A DNA stretch of 64,000 nt from Clostridium mobile (GTDB lineage Bacteria > Bacillota > Clostridia > Clostridiales > Clostridiaceae). Positions 1 to 8,969 of this stretch are shown piece after piece. The stretch is from contig NZ_JAHLQF010000001.1 in assembly GCF_018918285.1 (NCBI RefSeq), positions 372,001 through 436,000 on the forward strand, read 5' to 3'. Within the stretch, counting starts at the first letter, position 1, and each line of letters opens with the position of its first letter. Position numbers and translations under genes: made by a program. The notes under the pieces were generated by a model. It worked only from the letters and a program-made list of their open reading frames with translations, was not told where the DNA came from and did not search any database.

Positions 1-1540
1 TAAAGTAATTGTCTGGTTTTGAACCTCCAGTGTTCCCCTTTAGCACGAGTACTCCTAGTTCATCATCCATAATCAACCCATTGCCAAGCTCATTTATAAA
101 GCTTTCCCTATTATGCTTTCCTTTGCCATCTAAAACCATGTTTTGTATTTGCGTCAATTTATCTCTTAATCCTGAAATGGCTAGGGCTCTATTTCCATCT
201 CCCTCTCCACCAATTTCTTTTCCAGCATTTATTAACATTACATCTTTAAGTATATCCGGATTAACGCATATGTTTTCTGCAGTTATATCTTCTTCTTTAC
301 CATCTTTATTCACAAAGAAAAGTAGTTCGTCTTCATAATTACCTGCACTTTGTGAATGTATAGCATTTACAGTAAAAGCCAAGGATCTTGCTAATTTATT
401 TAATTTTTCTGTATACGCATCTATATCATCTTGTACGGACATATAACCACTTAGTTCCCCATTGCTTGGTGTAAAAGTGGATAAATCATCAATACTTCCG
501 CTTTCCCCTATGGGTTTTCCTTCTTTATTTACAGCCTCTCCATTTTTATTTGTCCATATAACCCTACATTGTCTTAACTGATCTAGTTTTTCTGCTGCTG
601 ATAGTTTATCATCATCAGATACTTCAATTTCCATTTCTACCCTGTTTTTACCTGAGGTCATATCGCCGTTTTTATAATATACTATTTTATATGTACCTGG
701 CTGTCCATCTTTAACATTTTCTCCTGGTACTATTTCACTTACATATGCAAACTTTAACACATCATCTGGATTAACTTTTTGAACTATATTTAAGCCTCCT
801 GGAGGCTGAGCGTTAGGATCGCTTTTCGTACTTATGTCTAGCCCGTTTGAGCCTCTTTTTTCTATTTTTATGCCAAATTTTGAACTAAGTTCATCTATAA
901 GCAAGTCCCTTCTGTCCATTAAATCATTAGGTGTTTGTCCCATAAAACTTATTTCAGCTATTTCTTTATTTAATTCATTAATTTCATCTAGCATGTGATT
1001 TACATTAACAACCGTATCTTTAATAGACTCTTGAGCATTTTCTTTAAGTTTTTGCAACTGGTTATAAATACGATTTAATTCATTCGCCAAGGCTTTTGAC
1101 TGTTCCGCTACACCTGTTTTAGCATTAGATGTGTTTGCTTGCTTTGAAAGTTCGTGCCATGCATCGAAGAATTTTCCTATAAGATTAGATACTCCTGTAT
1201 CCGTAGGTTCGTTGAATATGTTTTCTAATTCTCTTAAAAACTTATCCCTTCCACTATATTGTCCTAAAGTACCTAACTCTTCTCTCACTTGATAATCTAT
1301 AAAGGTATCTCTTACCCTATTAATTTGAGATACAATGGAACCTGTTCCCATCTGCCCTACTGATCCAGCACTGTTCATTCCTGGGGTAGAAAAAGGTCTT
1401 CTTGTTTGCATTTCAGCCCTCTGTCTTGAATACCCCTCTGTATTTGCATTTGCAATATTATGTGATGTTACATCAATTGCTTTTTGATGTGTAAAAATAC
1501 CACTTTTACCTATGTTTAAAGTTCCGAATAAACCTGACAA
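1..1540 (-). CDS. flgK: Flagellar hook-associated protein 1 (FlgK), C-terminus cut by window edge
   Basis: FlgK (HAP1) sits at the hook-filament junction and is exported by the flagellar type III system. The reverse-strand translation begins MSGLFGTLNIGKSGIFTHQK and contains the N-terminal rod/hook signature VTSHNIANANTEGYSRQ, followed by the long central region; about 513 codons are present and the frame is still open at base 1. The start is a TTG at 1540 with a GGAGGT ribosome site seven bases upstream (1548-1553). The gene is the last of flgM-flgN-flgK and lies next to its chaperone gene, as is usual. Family identity is firm; only the C-terminal end is unseen. Confidence 0.95.
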   Translation of the reverse strand, partial: MSGLFGTLNIGKSGIFTHQKAIDVTSHNIANANTEGYSRQRAEMQTRRPFSTPGMNSAGSVGQMGTGSIVSQINRVRDTFIDYQVREELGTLGQYSGRDKFLRELENIFNEPTDTGVSNLIGKFFDAWHELSKQANTSNAKTGVAEQSKALANELNRIYNQLQKLKENAQESIKDTVVNVNHMLDEINELNKEIAEISFMGQTPNDLMDRRDLLIDELSSKFGIKIEKRGSNGLDISTKSDPNAQPPGGLNIVQKVNPDDVLKFAYVSEIVPGENVKDGQPGTYKIVYYKNGDMTSGKNRVEMEIEVSDDDKLSAAEKLDQLRQCRVIWTNKNGEAVNKEGKPIGESGSIDDLSTFTPSNGELSGYMSVQDDIDAYTEKLNKLARSLAFTVNAIHSQSAGNYEDELLFFVNKDGKEEDITAENICVNPDILKDVMLINAGKEIGGEGDGNRALAISGLRDKLTQIQNMVLDGKGKHNRESFINELGNGLIMDDELGVLVLKGNTGGSKPDNYF

Positions 1541-1564
1541 AATCTTTACCTCCAAACTTTATAC

Positions 1565-1592
1565 AATCAACAGTTAACTTTTACTGTTGATT
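1565..1592. repeat. Perfect 10-bp inverted repeat between flgN and flgK
   Basis: AATCAACAGT and ACTGTTGATT flank an eight-base spacer in the 70-bp gap upstream of flgK. There is no good U-tract on the minus strand, so it is more likely an mRNA processing or stability hairpin, or a remnant of the short palindromic repeat family seen in other gaps of this window, than a strong terminator. Confidence 0.45.
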
Positions 1593-1613
1593 GCTTATTA
1601 TTAATCAATAAAA

Positions 1614-2033
1614 CTATTTCATCTTTCCATAAGCTCCATAAGTCTTTGCACTTCTATCGGGGTTTAGTATCTGAAGCATCTTTGTAGCATACCCTAACCC
1701 TTGCCTTATAAGAGCTTCGTTTAGCTCTTTTTGGGTTTTAAGTTCTTCTACAAGACCTCTTATCTTTCTATAGTTGTTTTCAACTTCGCTATCCCCCAGT
1801 TCTTCAACTATTTCAAGCATACCTCTTCCCTTAGTTAAGTTTCTTCTTTCCATCTCCCATTTAGCTATTTCAACATTGAGATTTTGTATTTCTTGAACAA
1901 CAGCCTCCATCTTGAAGACTTCATTCTTTGCAATATATTCATGCTGCTTCTCTAAAGCCACTAACAATTTTTCTAAAAATTTTGTTTCTTCTAGGATTAT
2001 ATTATTTAATTTTTCTTTCAAAGCTCCCCCCAC
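1614..2033 (-). CDS. flgN: FlgN-family flagellar chaperone
   Basis: A 139-residue, almost entirely helical and highly charged protein. FlgN chaperones bind the C-termini of FlgK and FlgL and keep them export-competent in the cytoplasm. There are no catalytic motifs. The assignment rests on size, a predicted long coiled coil over residues 5-120, and position directly between flgM and flgK, the usual order in Clostridium and Bacillus. It starts five bases after flgM stops, so the two are probably co-translated. Sequence conservation in this family is weak, so context carries much of the call. Confidence 0.75.
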   Translation of the reverse strand: MGGALKEKLNNIILEETKFLEKLLVALEKQHEYIAKNEVFKMEAVVQEIQNLNVEIAKWEMERRNLTKGRGMLEIVEELGDSEVENNYRKIRGLVEELKTQKELNEALIRQGLGYATKMLQILNPDRSAKTYGAYGKMK

Positions 2034-2038
2034 CTTAT

Positions 2039-2317
2039 TTATAGCTTTCTTTTCATTTCTTCTAAAATTCCTTGAGCTATAAGCTTTTCCTCTACATTAT
2101 AAGTTCCTTTATCTATTTCTTCTTTTAGTTTTTCTATTCTTTCATTGGAACTTATTGATTTAAAGTCTAAACTAAAATTAATTAGGCTTTTTCCTAATCT
2201 GGATATTTGTAATGAATCTTTACTTTTTTGATTTTCTACTTCTTTCATATCTACCCTTTTTTTATTATCTCCATAGGAACTTAAAATTTTGTTAGTGCTT
2301 ACTCCATTAATTTTCAT
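2039..2317 (-). CDS. flgM: Anti-sigma-D factor FlgM
   Basis: FlgM binds the flagellar sigma factor (SigD/FliA) and is removed through the completed hook-basal body, which couples late gene expression to assembly. The protein begins MKINGVSTNKILSSY, a typical FlgM N-terminus, and ends in a helical sigma-binding segment. I place the start at ATG 2317 rather than a GTG three codons upstream, because that GTG lies inside the AGGAGTG ribosome site (2324-2330); the ATG has proper spacing and gives 92 residues. A near-perfect sigma-D promoter lies about 45 bases upstream, so FlgM is probably made by the sigma factor it inhibits. Confidence 0.88.
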   Translation of the reverse strand: MKINGVSTNKILSSYGDNKKRVDMKEVENQKSKDSLQISRLGKSLINFSLDFKSISSNERIEKLKEEIDKGTYNVEEKLIAQGILEEMKRKL

Positions 2318-2360
2318 GTAATACACTCCTTAATCAATCCTACATATTTCCATATTTATA

Positions 2361-2387
2361 TTATCGATAATAATAAATATTTGTTTA
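2361..2387 (-). promoter_or_regulatory. Sigma-D (sigma-28) type promoter for flgM-flgN-flgK
   Basis: On the minus strand there is TAAA, exactly 15 bases, then ATCGATAA. The flagellar sigma-28 consensus is TAAA-N15-GCCGATAA, so 10 of 12 conserved positions match with ideal spacing. It lies upstream of flgM and downstream of the fliY terminator, as expected of a class III flagellar promoter. Confidence 0.72.
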
Positions 2388-2425
2388 TAGGTAAATTTAA
2401 CTATTTTATTTGTTAAAATGAAAAC

Positions 2426-2445
2426 AACGGCCTAAAAAAGCCGTT
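2426..2445 (-). terminator. Intrinsic terminator after fliY
   Basis: Six-bp GC-rich stem (AACGGC/GCCGTT) with an eight-base loop seven bases beyond the fliY stop. Read on the minus strand it is followed by GTTTTCATTTT. It closes the fapA-to-fliY chemotaxis operon and separates it from the flgM promoter. Confidence 0.65.
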
Positions 2446-2451
2446 ATTATA

Positions 2452-3600
2452 TTACTTTCCAAGAGATCTTATTTTCTCTTCATTGCTTATAATATTAGTG
2501 ATTCTAACACCAAAGTTTTCGTCTACTACGACAACTTCACCATAAGCAACTCTTTTACCGTTTACTAATATTTCTACAGGCTCCTCTGCTAATCTATCTA
2601 ACTCTATTAATGAACCTGTGCCTAAATTTAATATTTCTCTTATGTTTAATTTTGTTCTTCCTAACACTACGGATATTTCAAGTGGTACATCCATAATTAA
2701 GTCTATATTGCTAGGCAATGGTGCTGATTTTTGAGGCTGAGTTAATGGTTGAAAAACTGCCTGCTGAACCTCTATAGGTTTTTCATTACCTATGGCAACT
2801 GGGGCGATTATTTCATCATTATCATGTGAATAATCCTCTTGAAAACTTTTAGTATCATGTCCACTATGATTACCATAGCTAGCATCTTGTGGTATTTCTT
2901 TATCATCCATATCTGTAGGCTCCTCATTACCCATCATTATTGAAACTATTTTTCTTGCAGTTTTTATTGGTAATAACTGCATAATATTACTATCTACTAA
3001 AGTTCCTATGTTTAAACTAAAGGAAACTTTAACTATAGGTTCATCTTCACTTAGCTGGTTAGAAAGTGGTGATGTTAAATCATCCCATATCCTAGATACA
3101 GGAGGTGAAATGTTGACCTCTCTTCCAAACATGGTTGCCATAGAAGTAGCTGCCGAACCTATCATTTGATTCATAGCTTCAGATACTGCACTTTCTTCAA
3201 GCTCTGAAAGAGATGTTGCATTCTCTAATTTACCATCTCCTCCCATCATAAGGTTTGCTACTACTGCAGCATCTGTTACCTTCATAACTAGGAGATTTTC
3301 TCCAACAATTCCACTAGTATATTTTACTTCTAAAGCTACATTTGGCACTTCAAAGGTATCTTTTAAATCACTTAAAGTCGTTACTGTTACTACAGGAGTG
3401 GTAATATTAACCTGCTGGTTAATGATAGTGGATAGGGCTGTCGATGCTGATCCCATAGATATATTACCTATTTCACCTAATAAGTCTTTATCTAGGTCAG
3501 TAAGTTCTATTTCTACTTGTTTACCATCCTCCTCTTCAGCATTACCTCCACCACCTAGTAGTAAATCTATTTCTTCCTGTGAAAGAAATCCATTATTCAT
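2452..3600 (-). CDS. fliY: Flagellar motor switch phosphatase FliY
   Basis: FliY is the Firmicute FliN equivalent: a switch-complex protein that also dephosphorylates CheY-P. Domains in order: an N-terminal CheY-P binding peptide (LSQEEIDLLLGG), a CheC-type phosphatase module with two active-site motifs of the form D/S-x3-E-x2-N (DLLGEIGN and SAVSEAMN), a low-complexity acidic linker, and a C-terminal FliN/SpoA domain starting at IDLIMDVPLEISVVLGR. I prefer ATG 3600 (382 aa) over 3612: it overlaps the fliM stop by eight bases, consistent with translational coupling, while the upstream ATG has no room for a ribosome site. Confidence 0.93.
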   Translation of the reverse strand: MNNGFLSQEEIDLLLGGGGNAEEEDGKQVEIELTDLDKDLLGEIGNISMGSASTALSTIINQQVNITTPVVTVTTLSDLKDTFEVPNVALEVKYTSGIVGENLLVMKVTDAAVVANLMMGGDGKLENATSLSELEESAVSEAMNQMIGSAATSMATMFGREVNISPPVSRIWDDLTSPLSNQLSEDEPIVKVSFSLNIGTLVDSNIMQLLPIKTARKIVSIMMGNEEPTDMDDKEIPQDASYGNHSGHDTKSFQEDYSHDNDEIIAPVAIGNEKPIEVQQAVFQPLTQPQKSAPLPSNIDLIMDVPLEISVVLGRTKLNIREILNLGTGSLIELDRLAEEPVEILVNGKRVAYGEVVVVDENFGVRITNIISNEEKIRSLGK

Positions 3601-4588
3601 ACTTTTCCACATCCTTATCTATCATATCTAGCACCTGTACACCAACTTTTTTACCCATTAATCCAGGTTTTCCATAGCAGTATAATTCATCTTCTACCAT
3701 TACTTTAGCAGGGCTGTCAGTGGCTTCTCTTAAAACTAATACATCTTCCTCGGCAAGTTTTAAGAAGTCACTTACGGTAATTTTTGTTGTTCCTAATACT
3801 GTAATTAATTCTGTAGTCACTATATTCAATCTGTCTCTTAGTTTCATCTTTGAATCTTTTAAGGAATTTTCATCTGATTCTTGGAACCAATACTTAACTA
3901 CAAAATTTTCTAATACTTTTTCTATGCTCAAATAAGGTATACAAATATTTATAAATGAGCTTATCTTGCCAATTTCTACAGAAAAAGTTATTAAAGCTAC
4001 AGGTTCATTTGGCGCTAAAGTTTGGTTTAAAGCAGGATTTGTTTCTATGCCTTCGATTTCAGGGTGTACTTGTAAAATGTCTTCCCATGCTAATTTTAGA
4101 TTTGATATTAGTCCATCATTTATATGTCTTATAATATTTTTATCTATATCTGTAAATTCTCTTGTTTTATATCTACCATGCCCACTTCCCCCCATAAGTA
4201 TATCGATAGATTCATACACAAATTGAGGATTTGTTTCAAATAAAATTGATCCACTCAAAGGAGGCATTTTAAAAACTGTCAGTATAGTTGGATTTGGTAT
4301 AGAGTGAATAAACTCTTCATATGTTATCTGTTGAACAGACTCTATATTCACTTTAACATTAGACCTTAACTGAGCAGTAAGATAGTTTGATATAATTCTA
4401 GCATAATTATCATGTATCAACTCTAAAGTTCTAATATGATCTTTAGAAAACTTTTGTGGATTCCTAAAATCATAAGGTTTAACTCTTTGCTTGTCCTCAT
4501 CTTTAGGCATCTCTTCTGGAGTTAATTCACCAGAGGATAGAGCTGCTAAAAGTGAGTCAATTTCATTTTGCGATAAAACTTCTGGCAT
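3593..4588 (-). CDS. fliM: Flagellar motor switch protein FliM
   Basis: FliM forms the middle of the C-ring and receives CheY-P. The N-terminal peptide LSQNEIDSLL is the CheY-P docking site, the middle domain (about residues 45-225) is CheC-like but lacks the phosphatase residues, and the C-terminal domain is a SpoA/FliN fold. At 331 residues it is the normal family length. It lies between cheW and fliY, and the fliM stop overlaps the fliY start. Identification is firm. Confidence 0.95.
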   Translation of the reverse strand: MPEVLSQNEIDSLLAALSSGELTPEEMPKDEDKQRVKPYDFRNPQKFSKDHIRTLELIHDNYARIISNYLTAQLRSNVKVNIESVQQITYEEFIHSIPNPTILTVFKMPPLSGSILFETNPQFVYESIDILMGGSGHGRYKTREFTDIDKNIIRHINDGLISNLKLAWEDILQVHPEIEGIETNPALNQTLAPNEPVALITFSVEIGKISSFINICIPYLSIEKVLENFVVKYWFQESDENSLKDSKMKLRDRLNIVTTELITVLGTTKITVSDFLKLAEEDVLVLREATDSPAKVMVEDELYCYGKPGLMGKKVGVQVLDMIDKDVEKYE

Positions 4589-4604
4589 ACCTTTCCCTCA
4601 TTTC

Positions 4605-5009
4605 TTACTGGTTTAAAAGGAGTCTATCAATATCAACTAAAGTTACTATCCTATCTTTAAAATTAATTACTCCTTTTACATATGCCTTTCTTCTGACGTC
4701 ATCAAGCTTTTCAATTAGGCTCTCTTCTACATCTAAAACTTCATCAACTTGATCAACAGTAATACCTAACATTTCTTCTTCTATGTTTAGTATTATTATA
4801 TTGTTCTGCTCTTTTTCTCCCTTGTCAATATCTAAAAGGAGGTTTATATCTAAAAGGGAAATTACATTACCTCTTAAATTAATAAGACCTTTTATATAAT
4901 ATGGCGCATTAGGCACCTTTGTAATTTCCATAGTGTCATTTATACTTTGAACTTTATCAGTTTCTACTGCAAATTGTTCATTCTTTAATCTAAAAATAAC
5001 TACCTGCAC
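4605..5009 (-). CDS. cheW: Chemotaxis coupling protein CheW (copy 1)
   Basis: CheW links receptors to the CheA kinase. The single CheW domain starts VQVVIFRLKNEQFAVETDKV and includes the conserved region NLRGNVISLLDI. The GTG at 5009 (134 aa) is chosen because it follows GAGGTG at ideal spacing; a TTG six codons upstream would lie ahead of that site. It is separated from cheY by a terminator-like hairpin and a second inverted repeat, unlike the tight spacing elsewhere in the operon. A second cheW lies at 10.6-11.0 kb; the two are clearly different in sequence. Confidence 0.93.
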   Translation of the reverse strand: MQVVIFRLKNEQFAVETDKVQSINDTMEITKVPNAPYYIKGLINLRGNVISLLDINLLLDIDKGEKEQNNIIILNIEEEMLGITVDQVDEVLDVEESLIEKLDDVRRKAYVKGVINFKDRIVTLVDIDRLLLNQ

Positions 5010-5063
5010 TTTAATCACCTCATTCAATTAGATTTTTAGGTGTTTAGATTTGTAGATATTGAT

Positions 5064-5110
5064 AAAATTCCTACGGAATCTTTATATTTTATAAATTCCG
5101 CGGGAATTTT
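5064..5110. repeat. Imperfect inverted repeat in the cheY-cheW gap
   Basis: Outer arms AAAATTCC/GGAATTTT and inner arms CGGAAT/ATTCCG fold into a two-part stem in the 160-bp gap between cheY and cheW. The outer part is AT-rich and the inner part GC-richer. It could be an RNA processing site or an operator; no protein site is recognised. Confidence 0.5.
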
Positions 5111-5153
5111 AACTTTATCTAGTATCTAGGACATCTACCTATCTAGTCATCTT

Positions 5154-5175
5154 AAAAACTAGCAGGCTAGTTTTT
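5154..5175 (-). terminator. Terminator or attenuator immediately after cheY
   Basis: Perfect nine-bp stem (AAAAACTAG/CTAGTTTTT) with loop CCTG, starting at the cheY stop codon. The descending arm supplies a five-U run. It falls inside the chemotaxis operon, so it should reduce expression of cheW-fliM-fliY relative to cheY unless those genes have their own promoter. Confidence 0.65.
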
Positions 5176-5533
5176 AGCCTACTACTTTTTTGATAGCTTC
5201 AAGTACTCTATCAGATTGGAATGGTTTAACTATAAAATCTTTAGCTCCCGCTTTTATAGCATCCATAACCATTGTCTGTTGTCCCATTGCAGAACACATT
5301 ACAATTTTTGCAGAAGGATCCATTGCCTTTATTTCTTTAACAGCTTGTATTCCATCCATGTCCGGCATAGTTATATCCATAGTAACCACGTCTGGTCTTT
5401 CTTTTTTATAAAGTTCTACTGCCTTTATACCATTACTGGCTTCTCCAATAACTTCATATCCATTTTTTTCTAAAATGTCCTTAATCATCATTCTCATAAA
5501 AGCAGCGTCATCAACGATTAATACTTTTGCCAT
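5174..5533 (-). CDS. cheY: Chemotaxis response regulator CheY
   Basis: A single receiver domain of 119 residues. The acidic pocket (D8, D9), phospho-acceptor D53 (TMDITMPDMDG), signalling serine near residue 81 and conserved K103 (IVKPF) are all present. CheA phosphorylates it; CheY-P binds FliM/FliY and changes motor rotation, and CheC and FliY remove the phosphate. It follows cheC with a 15-base gap. The near-minimal length and absence of an output domain distinguish it from transcriptional regulators. Confidence 0.96.
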   Translation of the reverse strand: MAKVLIVDDAAFMRMMIKDILEKNGYEVIGEASNGIKAVELYKKERPDVVTMDITMPDMDGIQAVKEIKAMDPSAKIVMCSAMGQQTMVMDAIKAGAKDFIVKPFQSDRVLEAIKKVVG

Positions 5534-5548
5534 AATATTCCCTCCAAA

Positions 5549-6148
5549 TTACATTACTCCAATTGAATTTAATATTCTTTCTAATGATCCGGGCATAGGT
5601 ATATAATAAAAATGCCCGCTTATTTTTGTATTATCTTGTAAAAATAAAGTTTCCATATCCAGTACAAATTCATCGAATTGTCCGGATTCAATAAAGGTTG
5701 TTGATAAAATAGCACCCAACATATCATAAGTCACAGCTGGTACTGATGGTATTATAGTTAAATTGGTAAATCTAGCAATGGCATTCATGAAGGCAGCTGA
5801 TATTATATTTCCTACCTCCGATATAACAGAATGTCCCATTTCACTTAAATCATCCTCTTTAACTCCAGTTAGCACTTCGATCATGTTAATTGCCGTTTCT
5901 TTCTCAAAAACAAACAAAATATTTCCTGGTGTATCTCCTAAAACTCTTATCAATACGCCAAATACTATCTCTTCTCCAGCAATACCTGAAAATATTTCAT
6001 CGAAAGGTAGAATGTTAATGTGAGGCACTGTCATGTCTATTTTTTTACTTAGTAATTGTGATAAAGCTGTAGCTGCATTACCAGCGCCTATATTTCCCAC
6101 TTCTCTTATTGCATCTAACTGTAATGGTGTAAAGTTCTCATAAGACAT
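5549..6148 (-). CDS. cheC: CheY-P phosphatase CheC
   Basis: CheC dephosphorylates CheY-P and, together with CheD, links motor output to receptor adaptation in Bacillus-type chemotaxis. Both active sites fit the family pattern D/S-x3-E-x2-N-x22-P: D12/E16/N19/P42 and S107/E111/N114/P137. Length (199 aa) is normal. It starts 11 bases after cheA stops, with AGGAGG upstream, so it belongs to the same transcript. The presence of both motifs makes the enzymatic role likely rather than only a scaffold. Confidence 0.95.
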   Translation of the reverse strand: MSYENFTPLQLDAIREVGNIGAGNAATALSQLLSKKIDMTVPHINILPFDEIFSGIAGEEIVFGVLIRVLGDTPGNILFVFEKETAINMIEVLTGVKEDDLSEMGHSVISEVGNIISAAFMNAIARFTNLTIIPSVPAVTYDMLGAILSTTFIESGQFDEFVLDMETLFLQDNTKISGHFYYIPMPGSLERILNSIGVM

Positions 6149-6159
6149 ATTTATCCTCC

Positions 6160-8187
6160 TTAAACTAAAGCGGCAACATCAAGGATTAGAGTTACCAATC
6201 CATCTCCTAGGATAGTTGCTCCAATATATTCCCTCATTCCTTGAAGTGTCTTACCTAAAGGTTTAATAACTATTTCTTGTTGACCTAGAAGTGAGTCTAC
6301 CATAAGTCCTACATTCTTTCCTCCAACCTTAACAATAACTATATACTTCTTTTCCTGTGTTTCTGTTTCTAAATTTAATTTATTACTTAATCTAACAAGC
6401 GGAATAACATTTTCATTATATATTATTACCTCTTTATTGTTTGTTCTCTTTACTAGACTTTCATCAAAATCTATAACCCTGTCAATATACCCTAAGGATA
6501 TTGCCATAGTCTCTGACCCTACTTTCACAAGTAAAGCTTGTATAATTTGAAGGGTTAGAGGTAGTCTTATAATAAAGGAGGAACCCTTTCCTCTTTCACT
6601 TGTTACCTCTACTGTACCTCCTAATGATGAAATCTTTGTCTTAACTACATCCATACCAACACCTCTACCTGAGATATCAGTAACTTGTTCATTAGTACTA
6701 AAACCTTGCATGAAAATTAGGTTTATTATATCATTATCAGACATACCATCAGTGCTAATTCCTAATCTTTCGGCCTTAGCCTTAACTTTTTCTACATTGA
6801 TTCCATCACCATCATCTTCAACCTTAATAACAGCCTTTGTACCTTCTTGATAAGCAATTAATCTTATCTTTCCTACAGGGTCTTTACCTTTCTTAGTTCT
6901 CTCTTCTTTAGATTCAATTCCATGATCCGCAGAATTTCTTATTAAATGTATCAAAGGTTCCCCTATTTCATCAATTACAGTTCTATCTAACTCAGTATCT
7001 TGTCCTTGAATTATTAACTCCATGTCTTTCTCTAATTCTACAGAAAGATCTCTTACCATCCTAGGAAATCTATTAAATACTACATCTAAAGGTAACATTC
7101 TTATCTTCATTACTAAATCCTGAAGATCTGAAGTAGTTCTTGCTACTTGTTCTAATGTTTCATTTAGGTCTGTAAGTTTATGATTAATACTTATCTGCTC
7201 TAATCTTGTTCTATTAATAACAAGTTCAGATACCATGTTCATAAACTTATCTAGCCTATCTAGATCCACTCTAACAGATTGGTGTTGTTTCCTATGAGAA
7301 GAATCTTTATCTCTTGTTGGAGCTTTATTTTCTTTTACCTTAACTTCTTTAACAACACTCTGACTCGGCTGTTCTATTTTCTTTGCTTGTATTTCTTGGA
7401 CTTTAATTTCTTCTTCCTGCTTTTTAATTTTTTCTGCCCTTACATTTACATTATCGATAATAACTTTATCAACTTCAGATATATTCATTAAAGAACTAAA
7501 TATTTCTTCTTTTTTTCTAGTGGTAATATATACCAAAGAGATGTCCAAGTCAAAATTTTCGCTTTCTATATCCTCTGTACTGGGTACAGATTTAATTATT
7601 TCACCATAATCCTCTAAACTTTTAAAGATCAAAAAAGCTCTAGCTGATTTTAAAAGAGTGTTTTCATTTAATGCAATACTTATGTTATAGCAATCAAAAC
7701 CTCTATCTTGTGCTTGCTTTATAACATTTATATCATATTCATTTAGATTAACGCCATTATTTTCTTCAGATTCAATTTCATCTATTTCTTCAGCCTCTGA
7801 TACATTGTCAAGTTCTCTTATGCCTTCTAGTTCTTCTATTATATTTTTGATTGAAGTTTCTTCTTCATTACCTTCTGATATATTATTTACCATTTGTTCT
7901 AAGGTATCTAGACATTTGAATAATACCGTAACAACCTTTTGTGTAACCTTAAGCTCCCCATCTCTAAATTCTGAAAGAACATCTTCCATTTTATGAGTTA
8001 ATTCTGCCATTTGGTTAAATCCCATTGTTGCGGCCATACCCTTTATTGTGTGAGCAACTCTGAATATCTCGTTTAATTTATCAATATCTTCAGGCTCTTG
8101 CTCTAACTGTAATAAGGATTCATTTAAAGTTTGAAGATTGTCCATTGACTCTTCTAAAAACATTGACATATATTGTGATGTATCCAT
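6160..8187 (-). CDS. cheA: Chemotaxis histidine kinase CheA
   Basis: CheA autophosphorylates and passes phosphate to CheY and CheB. Domains in order: HPt with phospho-acceptor H46 (AHTIKG), a CheY/CheB-binding P2 region around residues 160-245, a charged linker, the dimerisation helices (RVDLDRLDKFMNMVSELV), a HATPase with HLIRNSADHGIE and GRGVGMDVV, and a C-terminal CheW-like regulatory domain. Its 675 residues are typical. The start ATG has GGAGGG six bases upstream. It follows cheR by 12 bases in the operon. Confidence 0.97.
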   Translation of the reverse strand: MDTSQYMSMFLEESMDNLQTLNESLLQLEQEPEDIDKLNEIFRVAHTIKGMAATMGFNQMAELTHKMEDVLSEFRDGELKVTQKVVTVLFKCLDTLEQMVNNISEGNEEETSIKNIIEELEGIRELDNVSEAEEIDEIESEENNGVNLNEYDINVIKQAQDRGFDCYNISIALNENTLLKSARAFLIFKSLEDYGEIIKSVPSTEDIESENFDLDISLVYITTRKKEEIFSSLMNISEVDKVIIDNVNVRAEKIKKQEEEIKVQEIQAKKIEQPSQSVVKEVKVKENKAPTRDKDSSHRKQHQSVRVDLDRLDKFMNMVSELVINRTRLEQISINHKLTDLNETLEQVARTTSDLQDLVMKIRMLPLDVVFNRFPRMVRDLSVELEKDMELIIQGQDTELDRTVIDEIGEPLIHLIRNSADHGIESKEERTKKGKDPVGKIRLIAYQEGTKAVIKVEDDGDGINVEKVKAKAERLGISTDGMSDNDIINLIFMQGFSTNEQVTDISGRGVGMDVVKTKISSLGGTVEVTSERGKGSSFIIRLPLTLQIIQALLVKVGSETMAISLGYIDRVIDFDESLVKRTNNKEVIIYNENVIPLVRLSNKLNLETETQEKKYIVIVKVGGKNVGLMVDSLLGQQEIVIKPLGKTLQGMREYIGATILGDGLVTLILDVAALV

Positions 8188-8199
8188 ATTTTACCCTCC

Positions 8200-8967
8200 T
8201 TAAACCTTCCTATATATAAAGGTTGAAGCCTTATCAAAACCAAACTCTTTGTAGTTATATATACTTTCAGTAGCTCCAACAAATAACAAGCCATCCTTTT
8301 TCAAGGAATGATGAAACTTTTTATATATTTCATCTTTAATATCTTGATTGAAATATATAACTACATTTCTACATACTATTAAATCAAAATCATTTTCATA
8401 TCTATCTAGTATTAAATCATGTCTCTTAAAAGTTACCATGCTTTTTATTTTTTTATCAATTACATAATACTCTCCTTGTTTGTTAAAGTATTTATTTAAT
8501 TGATCTTTACTAATGTTTTTTATCTCTGCCTCAGAATATTCTCCCTTTTTTGCTCTTTCTAGTATACCATTATCAATATCTGTAGCAACAATAGTATGTC
8601 TTCCTCCTGGAGCAAGATCCTCTAATATCATAGCTATAGAATATGGCTCTGCACCAATAGAGCATGCAGCACTCCATATTTTTAAATTTCTATTGTTTGG
8701 AAGCAGTTCTTCTTTGATTTTTTTCTTTAGATCGTTAAAAATATCCGGATTTCTAAAAAACTCTGTTACATTAATAGTTATAAAGTCTAAAAATTTTTCT
8801 CTTTGTTGCTGGTCTTCTTTTAATAATTTTATATATTCATCTACAGAATTCACACCAACTCTAGACATTAAACTTAATATTCTTCTATGTAATTGAGTAG
8901 GCTTATAAGCCTTTAAGTCAATTCTAAACTCTTTGTAAACCCACTCTTTAAAATATTCCAAATCCAT
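8200..8967 (-). CDS. cheR: Chemotaxis protein methyltransferase CheR
   Basis: CheR uses S-adenosylmethionine to methylate glutamates on chemoreceptors. An N-terminal helical domain (about residues 1-65) is followed by a Rossmann methyltransferase fold with IWSAACSIGAEPYSIAM and the LIVCRNVVIYFN motif. I place the start at ATG 8967 (255 aa), five bases after GGAGG; that ribosome site lies within the last codons of cheB, so the two are translationally coupled. It acts opposite to CheB, encoded just upstream. Confidence 0.96.
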   Translation of the reverse strand: MDLEYFKEWVYKEFRIDLKAYKPTQLHRRILSLMSRVGVNSVDEYIKLLKEDQQQREKFLDFITINVTEFFRNPDIFNDLKKKIKEELLPNNRNLKIWSAACSIGAEPYSIAMILEDLAPGGRHTIVATDIDNGILERAKKGEYSEAEIKNISKDQLNKYFNKQGEYYVIDKKIKSMVTFKRHDLILDRYENDFDLIVCRNVVIYFNQDIKDEIYKKFHHSLKKDGLLFVGATESIYNYKEFGFDKASTFIYRKV

Positions 8968-8969
8968 AG

